The notes under the pieces were generated by a model. The model was not told the DNA's origin, searched no databases, and saw only the letters and a program-made list of their open reading frames with translations. Shown here piece after piece: positions 8,454-15,766 of a stretch of 44,019 nt of DNA. The stretch lies in contig JAGBGO010000019.1 in NCBI GenBank assembly GCA_017935905.1, positions 1 through 44,019 on the forward strand, in the 5' to 3' direction. Made by a program: the position numbers and the translations under genes. Origin of the DNA: Clostridia bacterium (GTDB taxonomy: Bacteria; Bacillota; Clostridia; UBA1212; UBA1255). Every line of letters starts with the position of its first letter. The stretch's first letter is position 1.

Positions 8454-9128
8454 ATGGAGGATATGGTAAAGATTTATATTGCCGGTAAGATGTACGAAGT
8501 TCCGGCCAGCCTGACAATTATGAACGCAATGGAATATGCAGGCTACCAACATACACGTGGTTGCGGCTGCCGCGCAGGTTTCTGCGGCGCATGTGCCACA
8601 ATTTACAGAATTAAAGGCGACACAGAATTGAAGTTCTGTCTTGCTTGTCAGACAAAAGTACAGGAGAATATGTACATTGCAAGCCTTCCTTTCTTCCCCA
8701 CACAGAAGAAAGGTTACGAGATCGAGAAAATAAAGCCCACTGAGACCATTATGATGGAACTTTACCCGGAAATTTACAGCTGTATCGGTTGTAACGCTTG
8801 TACCAAGGCTTGTCCGCAAGGCTTAAACGTTATGCAGTATATTGCATACGCACAGCGTGCAGAGTATGAGAAATGCGCAGAAGCATCTTTCGACTGTATC
8901 GCTTGTAATATGTGTGCATCCCGTTGCCCTGCACAGATCACACACTCTATGGTATCGCTTTTGGCTCGCCGCTTGAACGGTAAGTACATTCAGCCCCACA
9001 GCGACCACGTAGACGTACGAGTTCAGGAAATCATCAACGGCGAATACAACCAGCTCATCGAGACGCTGGCAAACAAGCCTTTAGAAGAAATTAAAGAACT
9101 CTACAACCACAGAGATATTGAGAAATAA
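8454..9128 (+). CDS. frdB: Fumarate reductase iron-sulfur subunit, soluble type
   Basis: 224 residues from ATG 8454, ten bases after AAGGAGG. The N-terminal plant-type [2Fe-2S] domain has C37, C39, C44, C47, C62 and C65. The C-terminal domain has two four-cysteine motifs, C110-C113-C116-C120 and C148-C151-C154-C158. Ordinary FrdB binds [2Fe-2S], [4Fe-4S] and [3Fe-4S]; here the third site keeps all four cysteines and may hold [4Fe-4S]. No membrane anchor genes (FrdC/FrdD or cytochrome b) lie in the operon, so quinol is an unlikely donor. The CCG domain found at the end of methanogen TfrB is absent and may be supplied by the HdrB protein of this operon. Confidence 0.88.
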   Translation: MEDMVKIYIAGKMYEVPASLTIMNAMEYAGYQHTRGCGCRAGFCGACATIYRIKGDTELKFCLACQTKVQENMYIASLPFFPTQKKGYEIEKIKPTETIMMELYPEIYSCIGCNACTKACPQGLNVMQYIAYAQRAEYEKCAEASFDCIACNMCASRCPAQITHSMVSLLARRLNGKYIQPHSDHVDVRVQEIINGEYNQLIETLANKPLEEIKELYNHRDIEK

Positions 9129-9147
9129 TCGGGGAGGTTTATGTAAA

Positions 9148-10794
9148 ATGGCGAATGTATTGACACAAGAAATGCTGGACTCCATTAAGAAAGTTGAAGC
9201 CAGCCGTGCATCCAGAATCGGCGCTGAACTTCGCAGAATGACTGCAGACGAAAAGCAACAGGTTCTTAATGATTTTCACCCGGACTACAAGTCTGAAGGC
9301 TTCTCCGTATTGACCGTAGGTCCCAACAAAGGGGAGAAAGTTCCCTGTGAGCTTGCTGACCTGCTTCAAGGTAAGAGCCGGATCTTAGGTGTAGATATTG
9401 ATTTGGACAATATCACCTACGACGTAGACGTATTGATTATCGGTGGCGGCGGTGCCGGTGCTTCTGCTGCAATTGAGTCCGATAACAACGGTGCGAAGAC
9501 CATGATCGTTACAAAACTTCGTATCGGTGATGCCAACACCATGATGGCAGAAGGCGGTATTCAGGCTGCAGACAAACCCAACGACTCTCCTGTAACTCAC
9601 TACTTGGATGCTCTGGGCGGCGGTCACTTCTACAACAAGCCTGAACTTTTGAAGAAGTTGGTTATGGACGCTCCCGGCGCGATTCAATGGCTGAACAACC
9701 TGGGCGTTATGTTCGATAAAGAAGAAGACGGTACCATGTATACCACCCACGGTGGCGGTACTTCCAGAAAGAGAATGCACGCTTGCGCAGACTACTCCGG
9801 CGCTGAAATCATGCGTGTACTTCGTGACGAAGTTATTAACCGCGGTATTCCCGTTGTAGATTTCACTTCTGTAATCGAATTGATCTTAGACGAAGACGGA
9901 CAGTGCGCAGGTGCTGTGCTTCAAAATATGGAGACCGGCGAGCAAATGGTTGCCCGTGCAAAGACGGTTATTATTGCAACCGGCGGTGCAGGACGTCTTC
10001 ACTACCAAGGTTTCCCCACCTCCAACCACTACGGTGCAACCGCAGACGGTTTGGTATTGGGATACCGGGCAGGTGCAAAACTCCTTTATGCAGATACCAT
10101 TCAGTATCACCCCACAGGCGTTGCATATCCTGCACAGATGTTGGGTGCATTGGTTACGGAGAAAGTTCGTTCCATGGGTGCACAGCTCATCAACGTTGAC
10201 GGTGAAGCCTTCATGAACCCCTTGGAGACCCGTGACGTAACCGCTGCATCTATCATTCGTGAGTGTAAGCAAAGAGGGAAAGGCGTTCCCACACCTTTGG
10301 GCGCTGCTATCTGGTTGGATACACCGATGATCGAAATGATCCACGGCGCAGGCACGATTGAGAAGAAACTTCCCGGTATGCTTCGTATGTATGAGAAATT
10401 CGGTATCGATATGCGTACGACTCCGATTTTGATTTACCCCACCCTTCACTACCAAAACGGTGGTTTGGACGTAACCGACGAGAGCGTTACAAACGTTCCC
10501 AACTTGTACGTTGCAGGTGAGGCTGCCGGCGGTGTTCACGGTCGGAACCGTTTGATGGGTAACTCTTTGTTGGACGTTATCGTATTCGGACGCAATGCAG
10601 GTAAATATGCTTCTGCACATTCTAAGGGCGTGAAACTTGGCAAACTCACACTTTCTCACGTAGATAAGTTTGCAAAAGAAATGGCAGATGCAGGGATTGA
10701 GCCGAAGGTTGAATCTCCGCTCTTGCTTCCTTCTTACACTCACGGCAATCCGAAATTGGCAGACAAATATACATGGGGGCACACTGAATTATGA
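9148..10794 (+). CDS. frdA: Fumarate reductase flavoprotein subunit, non-covalent FAD type
   Basis: 548 residues from ATG 9148, preceded by GGGGAGG. A roughly 90-residue N-terminal extension comes before the FAD motif VLIIGGGGAGAS (95-106). The position of the histidine that binds FAD covalently in membrane-bound FrdA/SdhA is Asn130 (DANTMMAEGG), so FAD is probably bound non-covalently. Fumarate-site motifs are kept: YHPTG with His321, TEKVRSMGA, HYQNGGLDV and GEAAGGVHGRNRLMGNSLL. The length is like methanogen TfrA and shorter than membrane FrdA, with a reduced C-terminal domain. It should reduce fumarate to succinate using electrons from FrdB. It overlaps the exporter gene by ATGA. Confidence 0.92.
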   Translation: MANVLTQEMLDSIKKVEASRASRIGAELRRMTADEKQQVLNDFHPDYKSEGFSVLTVGPNKGEKVPCELADLLQGKSRILGVDIDLDNITYDVDVLIIGGGGAGASAAIESDNNGAKTMIVTKLRIGDANTMMAEGGIQAADKPNDSPVTHYLDALGGGHFYNKPELLKKLVMDAPGAIQWLNNLGVMFDKEEDGTMYTTHGGGTSRKRMHACADYSGAEIMRVLRDEVINRGIPVVDFTSVIELILDEDGQCAGAVLQNMETGEQMVARAKTVIIATGGAGRLHYQGFPTSNHYGATADGLVLGYRAGAKLLYADTIQYHPTGVAYPAQMLGALVTEKVRSMGAQLINVDGEAFMNPLETRDVTAASIIRECKQRGKGVPTPLGAAIWLDTPMIEMIHGAGTIEKKLPGMLRMYEKFGIDMRTTPILIYPTLHYQNGGLDVTDESVTNVPNLYVAGEAAGGVHGRNRLMGNSLLDVIVFGRNAGKYASAHSKGVKLGKLTLSHVDKFAKEMADAGIEPKVESPLLLPSYTHGNPKLADKYTWGHTEL

Positions 10795-12050
10795 GTTTAT
10801 TTGGCGGTGTTATTTCAGTTAGCAATATCTCCACGTTGCTGTTCGTCGTCTTTGCTGTATTAGCAGTCGGTTATGCATTGGGCAGAATTACCGTTAAAGG
10901 CGTTTCTTTGGGCGATGCGGGCGTATTTATTATCGCCCTCTTAGCCGGTGCGCTGTTCTTTAGCGTAGGGGATGCAGGTCTCATATTTGCAGGCTCTTCA
11001 AAGCCCTATGACTTCAACAGCGGTCTTTCCTTGATTGAAAGCCTTGGATTGGTACTCTTCGTAACCTCTGTTGGTTTTATCGCAGGTCCCAAATTCTTTG
11101 GAAACTTCAAACGGAATTTTAAGTCCTACGTATTACTTGGCTTGATTATTATTATTGCCGGCGGTTTGGCGGCAGCAGCTTGTATCGGTATGGGTGAAGT
11201 GATTGGCTACGGCGGCTCCATTAAAGAGCAAGACGGTTTTGTAGCTATGATCGTAGGTCTGCTTTCCGGATCTTTAACTTCTACCCCTGCGTTCTCTGCT
11301 GCAAAGGCAACCGTTGCACCGGAATATCAATCTTTGGTTTCCGTAGGTCACGGTATTGCGTATATCTTCGGCGTTATCGGCGTGGTACTTTTCGTACAGT
11401 TGATTCCCAAGATGACCAAAGCCAATATGGAAGAAGAACGTGCCAAGTTGGTGATTAAAGAAGAAGGGGAGAAGAAGTCCTTTGTGGGCAAACTCTTCGA
11501 AATTGACCACATGGGCATTGCCGCTATTTCTTTAGCGGCAATCCTGGGTACGCTGATTGGCCAGATTAAGATTCCTTTGTCCGGCGATGGCCTTAGCGGT
11601 ACGTGCTTCTCTTTAACCACTACGGGCGGATGCTTGCTTACCAGTTTAGTAATGGGCCATTTTACCCGCATCGGCAAAGTCAGCATTATGCCCGCACAAA
11701 GTACTTTGAAACTTTTCCGCGAATTGGGCTTGGTGCTCTTCCTGGTAGGTGCAGGAATCCCCGGTGGTGCAGAGTTTGTAGAGAACTTTGACGCAATGTA
11801 TTTTGTATACGGAATGGTAATGACTATCGTTCCGATGATTGTGGGTTACCTGTTTGCAAGATATGTGCTGAAACTCAGCTTGCTGAACAACTTGGGCTCT
11901 CTTACGGGCGGTATGACTTCTACCCCTGCATTGGGCACCTTGATTGGTACGGCAGGTACCGAGGACGTGGCTGCAGCGTATGCAGCAACTTACCCCATCG
12001 CATTGATTGCGGTTGTGCTGGTATCCCAGTTCTTGATTTTGTTATTGTGA
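10791..12050 (+). CDS. AspT/YidE-family transporter, candidate succinate exporter or dicarboxylate exchanger
   Basis: 419 residues with about ten hydrophobic segments in two halves. The segment GYALGRITVKGVSLGDAGVF near 23-42 is the AspT-type start motif, and SGSLTSTPAF and TGGMTSTPALG are a repeated pair, one per half, as expected for this inverted-repeat antiporter fold. The two cytosolic TrkA-C domains usual between the halves are missing, so it is about 130 residues short; only a charged linker remains near 205-235. Relatives exchange aspartate for alanine or export succinate (SucE). In this operon succinate export, alone or against malate or aspartate, is the best guess. Start overlaps frdA (ATGA). 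Confidence 0.82.
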   Translation: MSLFGGVISVSNISTLLFVVFAVLAVGYALGRITVKGVSLGDAGVFIIALLAGALFFSVGDAGLIFAGSSKPYDFNSGLSLIESLGLVLFVTSVGFIAGPKFFGNFKRNFKSYVLLGLIIIIAGGLAAAACIGMGEVIGYGGSIKEQDGFVAMIVGLLSGSLTSTPAFSAAKATVAPEYQSLVSVGHGIAYIFGVIGVVLFVQLIPKMTKANMEEERAKLVIKEEGEKKSFVGKLFEIDHMGIAAISLAAILGTLIGQIKIPLSGDGLSGTCFSLTTTGGCLLTSLVMGHFTRIGKVSIMPAQSTLKLFRELGLVLFLVGAGIPGGAEFVENFDAMYFVYGMVMTIVPMIVGYLFARYVLKLSLLNNLGSLTGGMTSTPALGTLIGTAGTEDVAAAYAATYPIALIAVVLVSQFLILLL

Positions 12051-12077
12051 TTTAGATAAGAAGGAGGCTGTTATAAT

Positions 12078-12920
12078 ATGAGAACAGTACAAGTTCAGAC
12101 TGTAACCGATACAGTTCGTGAAATGTGTATTTCTGTAAATCACCAGTTGTCTTCCGATATGGTTTGCAAATTGACCGAGGCCGTTCAAATTGAGGAATCT
12201 CCTCTGGGCAAGCAAATTTTGGGCCAGCTGGTTGAGAATATGGATATCGCCAAGAGTGAAATGATCCCCATTTGTCAGGATACCGGTATGGCGGTTATCT
12301 TTATTGAAATCGGGCAGGACGTTCACTTTGAAGGCGGTAACTTGGAAGATGCTATCAATGAAGGCGTTCGTCGCGGTTACGTAGACGGTTACTTGAGAAA
12401 GTCCGTTGTACGCGATCCTATCGAGCGTGAGAATACCAAAGACAACACCCCTGCTGTTATCCACTATTCCATTGTTCCCGGCGACGGCGTGAAGATTACG
12501 CTGGCACCCAAGGGCTTTGGCAGTGAGAACATGAGCCGCGTATTTATGTTAAAGCCGGCACAGGGTATTGAAGGCGTGAAGGAAGCCGTTTTAACAGCAG
12601 TTTCCGAAGCAGGCCCCAATGCTTGCCCGCCGATGGTTGTAGGCGTTGGTATCGGCGGTACGTTTGAGAAGTGTGCAATCTTGGCAAAGAAGGCTTTGAC
12701 AAGAAACGTTCAGGAGCATTCTTCTATTCCTTACGTAGCAGACCTGGAGAAAGAACTCCTTGAGAAAATTAACAGCCTTGGCCTTGGCCCCGGTGGTTTG
12801 GGCGGCAGAATGACGGCTTTGGCTGTTTCTGTTGAGACGTATCCGACCCACATTGCCGGTCTTCCCGTAGCTGTAAACATTTGCTGCCACGTAAACCGTC
12901 ACATTGTGCGTGAAATCTAA
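12078..12920 (+). CDS. fumA: Class I fumarate hydratase, alpha subunit
   Basis: 280 residues, the N-terminal half of the two-subunit iron-sulfur fumarase. The three cluster cysteines are visible in PICQDTGMAV, GPNACPPMVVG and NICCHVNRH. Other hallmarks are GIGGTFEKCAILAKKA and LGPGGLGGRMTAL. It converts malate to fumarate in the direction needed here. L-tartrate dehydratase TtdA is a close relative, but malate dehydrogenase and fumarate reductase in the same operon favour fumarase. SD AAGGAGG is placed ten bases before ATG 12078. Confidence 0.93.
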   Translation: MRTVQVQTVTDTVREMCISVNHQLSSDMVCKLTEAVQIEESPLGKQILGQLVENMDIAKSEMIPICQDTGMAVIFIEIGQDVHFEGGNLEDAINEGVRRGYVDGYLRKSVVRDPIERENTKDNTPAVIHYSIVPGDGVKITLAPKGFGSENMSRVFMLKPAQGIEGVKEAVLTAVSEAGPNACPPMVVGVGIGGTFEKCAILAKKALTRNVQEHSSIPYVADLEKELLEKINSLGLGPGGLGGRMTALAVSVETYPTHIAGLPVAVNICCHVNRHIVREI

Positions 12921-12933
12921 GGAGGTATGTAAA

Positions 12934-13482
12934 ATGGATAGAAAAATTACACTCCCTTTAACTGATGAAGATGCACGTTCTCTTCGCGCAGGTGATTACG
13001 TATATCTTTCCGGTGTGATCTACACCGCAAGAGATGCAGCCCACAAGAGAATGTATGAAGCTTTAGAAAATGGGGAAGCACTTCCCATTGAAATGCAGAA
13101 CAACGTGGTTTACTACCTTGGACCTACACCGGCACGTCCCGGCCACGTAATCGGTTCCGCAGGTCCTACGACTTCCAGCCGTATGGACAAATACGCACCC
13201 AAGCTTTTGGATTTAGGCTTGAAGGGCATGGTAGGTAAAGGCAAGCGTACCCAAGAAGTGATTGACGCGGTTGTTCGCAACGGCGCAGTTTACTTCGCAG
13301 CCGTTGGCGGCGCAGGCGCACTTCTTTCTAAGTGCATTAAGAAGGCAGACGTCGTTGCTTATGACGATTTGGGTACAGAAGCCATTCGTCGCTTGGAAAT
13401 CGAGAATCTTCCTGTAATTGTTGTTATTGACTCTGAGGGTACCAACCTCTACGCAACAGCTGCAGAGCAGTGGAAGAAGTAA
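12934..13482 (+). CDS. fumB: Class I fumarate hydratase, beta subunit
   Basis: 182 residues from ATG 12934, the C-terminal half of class I fumarase. Seen motifs are LRAGDYVYLSGVIYTARDAAHKR near the start of the fold, YLGPTPARPG, IGSAGPTTSSRMD, GMVGKGKRTQEV and AAVGGAGALLSKCIKK. It follows the alpha subunit at 13 bases. The SD AAGGAGG at 12919-12925 and the real ATG are separated by a short ATGTAA start-stop pair. It is the last gene of the operon; a strong terminator follows. The gene symbol is by convention for a split enzyme and does not mean the E. coli FumB protein. Confidence 0.92.
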   Translation: MDRKITLPLTDEDARSLRAGDYVYLSGVIYTARDAAHKRMYEALENGEALPIEMQNNVVYYLGPTPARPGHVIGSAGPTTSSRMDKYAPKLLDLGLKGMVGKGKRTQEVIDAVVRNGAVYFAAVGGAGALLSKCIKKADVVAYDDLGTEAIRRLEIENLPVIVVIDSEGTNLYATAAEQWKK

Positions 13483-13511
13483 GGTTATAGAAGCAATCGT
13501 TTTTGAAGAAG

Positions 13512-13555
13512 ATTTGGTACTGGCGGAAAATTTTCTGCTGGTACCAAATTTTTTG
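13512..13555 (+). terminator. Intrinsic terminator of the succinate operon
   Basis: ATTTGGTAC (13512-13520) pairs with GTACCAAAT (13541-13549); the inner segment GCGGAAAATTTTCTGC is itself nearly self-complementary, so with G-U pairs almost the whole hairpin is paired. Six T follow directly. Confidence 0.85.
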
Positions 13556-13584
13556 GTACAGAGAGAAAAAATTTTACCTGTACC
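13555..13584 (+). repeat. Second hairpin downstream of the terminator
   Basis: GGTACAG (13555-13561) pairs with CTGTACC (13578-13584). Its outer GGTAC repeats the arms of the terminator just before it, so the two hairpins could exchange pairing partners. An A/T-rich stretch follows. It may be a backup terminator. Confidence 0.5.
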
Positions 13585-13602
13585 CAAAAATTTTGAATTC
13601 AC

Positions 13603-13631
13603 TTGACACTCGCCTTCCAATCCACTATGAT
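13603..13631 (+). promoter_or_regulatory. Promoter of the MBL-fold gene
   Basis: TTGACA (13603-13608) and TATGAT (13626-13631) are exactly 17 bases apart, 30 bases upstream of the ATG at 13661, with AAAGGAGG in between. Confidence 0.8.
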
Positions 13632-13660
13632 ACACTTAACTTAAAGGAGGCACGACGAAT

Positions 13661-14602
13661 ATGGAATTATACCAATTGGCACCGGAACCGGTGAGCTTAA
13701 TGCAATGTTACGTACTCAAAACAGCGCATAATAAATTGATTGTAATCGACGGCGGAATCGACGGATACGGCAAAGATGCACCGGCGTACTTAACGGCGGC
13801 CCTCAGAGCCATTGCAGGGGTAGAGAAAGGCGAATACTTCGAGGTGGAGGCTTGGTTCTTCTCCCATTCTCACGGGGATCATTTCGGCGAGTTTTGTAAA
13901 ATGATGCAAGACTACACGGAGGAATCCAATTATAAAGTGAATCATTTTTACTTTGATTTTCCGCCCTACGAAACAGAAGCCTATCCCTATCCGGTGGAAA
14001 CAAAGATGCTCCCTTGGCTGATCGAAAGCTTAGATCACTATGCTAAGGTGAACGGCATTTCCATTCCGGAAGGCAAGACGTATTATGACGTATTAAACGG
14101 CGCAGTGATCAATCAACAAGCCATTGATGAAGGCCTTACCCTGAATATTGACGGTGTCAAAATTGACGTCCATAAGACCTGGAACATTGAAGATAAAGGC
14201 GCTGCCAACAATGAATCCATTGTAATGCGCTTCCACGTAGGGGACAAGACAATTCTGTTCTTAAACGATCTTGGCACCGAAGGCAGTATGCGCTATGAGC
14301 AGATGCCGATTGCCAACGTGAAGAGTGATATTATTCAGACGGCGCACCACGGTCAAGCCGGTGTCCGGGAGCCTGTGTACCGCATGGTGGGCGGCTCCGT
14401 TTTCCTGTGGCCCACGCCGGACTGGGTATGGCGGGATCCTGTGAATTTCCGAATTGGCGAAACCAGAACCTGGATTGAAGGGGAAGACTTCTACGACAAG
14501 AGCGAGAGGCACATTGTGGCGTGCAAATATGACGCTTATCCCCAAGACCCCACCAGTATTGCTTGCTGGAAAGAAGTTAAGGACGGTATGCGGGTGTTGT
14601 AA
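13661..14602 (+). CDS. MBL-fold metallo-hydrolase
   Basis: 313 residues, no signal peptide. The metallo-beta-lactamase motif HSHGDH is at 69-74, IVIDGG near 27-32 forms the first strand, and later FLNDLG and QTAHHGQ supply further metal ligands in the arrangement seen in ComEC/Rec2-type domains and other MBL hydrolases. Two metal ions and hydrolysis of an ester, phosphodiester or lactone are expected, but the substrate cannot be read from the sequence. It has its own promoter and a terminator at 14609-14649, so it is a single-gene unit. Confidence 0.82.
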   Translation: MELYQLAPEPVSLMQCYVLKTAHNKLIVIDGGIDGYGKDAPAYLTAALRAIAGVEKGEYFEVEAWFFSHSHGDHFGEFCKMMQDYTEESNYKVNHFYFDFPPYETEAYPYPVETKMLPWLIESLDHYAKVNGISIPEGKTYYDVLNGAVINQQAIDEGLTLNIDGVKIDVHKTWNIEDKGAANNESIVMRFHVGDKTILFLNDLGTEGSMRYEQMPIANVKSDIIQTAHHGQAGVREPVYRMVGGSVFLWPTPDWVWRDPVNFRIGETRTWIEGEDFYDKSERHIVACKYDAYPQDPTSIACWKEVKDGMRVL

Positions 14603-14608
14603 GGAAGG

Positions 14609-14649
14609 GGTCGCAGAATTGGTCAAAAGCCAAGTCTACGACCTTTTTT
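14609..14649 (+). terminator. Intrinsic terminator after the MBL-fold gene
   Basis: GGTCGCAGA (14609-14617) pairs with TCTACGACC (14635-14643) with one mismatch; inside, TTGG pairs with CCAA. Six T follow at 14644-14649. Confidence 0.75.
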
Positions 14650-14661
14650 CGAGCAGAAACA

Positions 14662-14696
14662 GGTCGCGATGAACTGCAATAGGATGTTCCGCGACC
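14662..14696. repeat. Additional inverted repeat in the 14603-14780 gap
   Basis: GGTCGCG (14662-14668) and GAAC (14671-14674) pair with GTTC (14686-14689) and CGCGACC (14690-14696). It shares the GGTCG/CGACC core with the terminator just upstream, and a lone GGTCG recurs near 14725. The rest of the gap is A-rich and holds a short AGGTT/AACCT hairpin at 14747-14760 that may end the minus-strand gene. Confidence 0.5.
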
Positions 14697-14780
14697 CATT
14701 ACAGGCTGTTTACACAAAAAAACGGGTCGTGAAACATACAAAAGCGAGGTTTTACAACCTGCAAACTATTTTACCAAAAA

Positions 14781-15635
14781 TTAAATCGTTCCGGTCACCA
14801 CCAAGGTGCTGACGCCGGGGCTTACCGTCCACTCGCCTGTCACAGGATCTTGCGCGTACGTCGCTGCGGGCACGGTGATCTGTCCCGGAACGGTTACAAA
14901 TACGCCGGTGGTCTCGGAATAGTTATAATCGGTACCTTGCGCCCAGGCGGCGCCGTTAAAGGTAACCACAACATCCGACAAAACAGGGGTAAACGTATCG
15001 GTTACAGAGGCATTGTCCGTATCCACCGCTGGTGCATTGCCGTAATTTTGAATCACCAGGGTGTACGTGACGCGGCTTCCTTCGCTGACGGGAACCGGGT
15101 CGATGCTTTTCGCAATGGTCAAATTGGGTTCTTCTTCCGGTGTAATGGTTTCTGTTGCCGTTACCGGTGTGGGAATATTGCCGCCGCTTACGGTGACCGT
15201 GTTCACTACGGAATCTTCCGTGCCAAGGGGGGCAAATCGTGTGATTGTCGCTTCATACACCAAAAACGCATTGCTGCCGGCAGGGATGTTTAGGCCGGTG
15301 AAGGTTAAAGGCGGGCCGGGATTTTCGGTGGGGGCGGGCTGTAAAATGCCGTTCACGTAAAATCGTACAGAACCTTCTGTATACGCAAGAGGAACCAGTG
15401 TAGTAGAATCGAACGTGTAGGCGCCTAAATCGTCGGAAACAGTGATATTTTGCAAGGCTGTCCCGCCGGAATTTACAATACTGATCACGTACACAACCGT
15501 ATCGCCTTGGGCGTACGTCTGGGTAACCGCCGTTTTCGTTACGGCTACCGCATCCAGAATCTCGCCCACAGCCACGTTGGAGTTTACCACTTCGTTGTTG
15601 TACGAAAGTTGTGCTTGATTGGTAAATTGAGCCAT
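14781..15635 (-). CDS. DUF11 / TIGR01451-type repeat protein
   Basis: 284 residues. Two Ig-like DUF11 repeats are visible: one starting AVTKTAVTQTYAQGDTVVY with IVNSGGTALQNITVSDDL, and one starting LTIAKSIDPVPVSEGSRVTY with IQNYGNAPAVDTDNASVTD. Such repeats build surface and adhesion proteins. Here there is no signal peptide, membrane helix or sortase motif: the protein starts MAQFTNQAQLSYNN and ends in a Thr/Val-rich strand. SD AAGGAG before ATG 15635 is clear, so the start is not misplaced. It may be an exported protein using an unusual route, a particle or spore component, or a retained fragment. Confidence 0.75.
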   Translation of the reverse strand: MAQFTNQAQLSYNNEVVNSNVAVGEILDAVAVTKTAVTQTYAQGDTVVYVISIVNSGGTALQNITVSDDLGAYTFDSTTLVPLAYTEGSVRFYVNGILQPAPTENPGPPLTFTGLNIPAGSNAFLVYEATITRFAPLGTEDSVVNTVTVSGGNIPTPVTATETITPEEEPNLTIAKSIDPVPVSEGSRVTYTLVIQNYGNAPAVDTDNASVTDTFTPVLSDVVVTFNGAAWAQGTDYNYSETTGVFVTVPGQITVPAATYAQDPVTGEWTVSPGVSTLVVTGTI

Positions 15636-15664
15636 AGAATCTCTCCTTTTTATAATAATTTAGC

Positions 15665-15678
15665 GGACGGAACCGTCC
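15665..15678. promoter_or_regulatory. GC-rich inverted repeat between divergent genes
   Basis: GGACGG at 15665-15670 and CCGTCC at 15673-15678 are separated by two bases, in an otherwise A/T-rich gap between the DUF11 gene and the divergent secreted-protein gene. It could be an operator for either gene. The remainder of the gap shows nothing else clear. Confidence 0.3.
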
Positions 15679-15730
15679 CTATATTGCATATTTTATGTTG
15701 CTATCCCCTTGAGTGTGTCTTTCTCGCTAC

Positions 15731-15760
15731 TTGCCAGTCCAATGAATTTGGGTGTATAAT
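15731..15760 (+). promoter_or_regulatory. Promoter placed directly against the start codon
   Basis: TTGCCA (15731-15736) and a perfect TATAAT (15755-15760) are 18 bases apart. The first ATG in frame is at 15767, six bases after the -10 box, where transcription itself would begin. Confidence 0.55.
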
Positions 15761-15766
15761 GTTCCT

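Noticed and set aside
8454-10794. Membrane-bound quinol:fumarate reductase
   Set aside because: There is no cytochrome b or FrdC/FrdD anchor; the only membrane protein in the operon is an AspT-type transporter.
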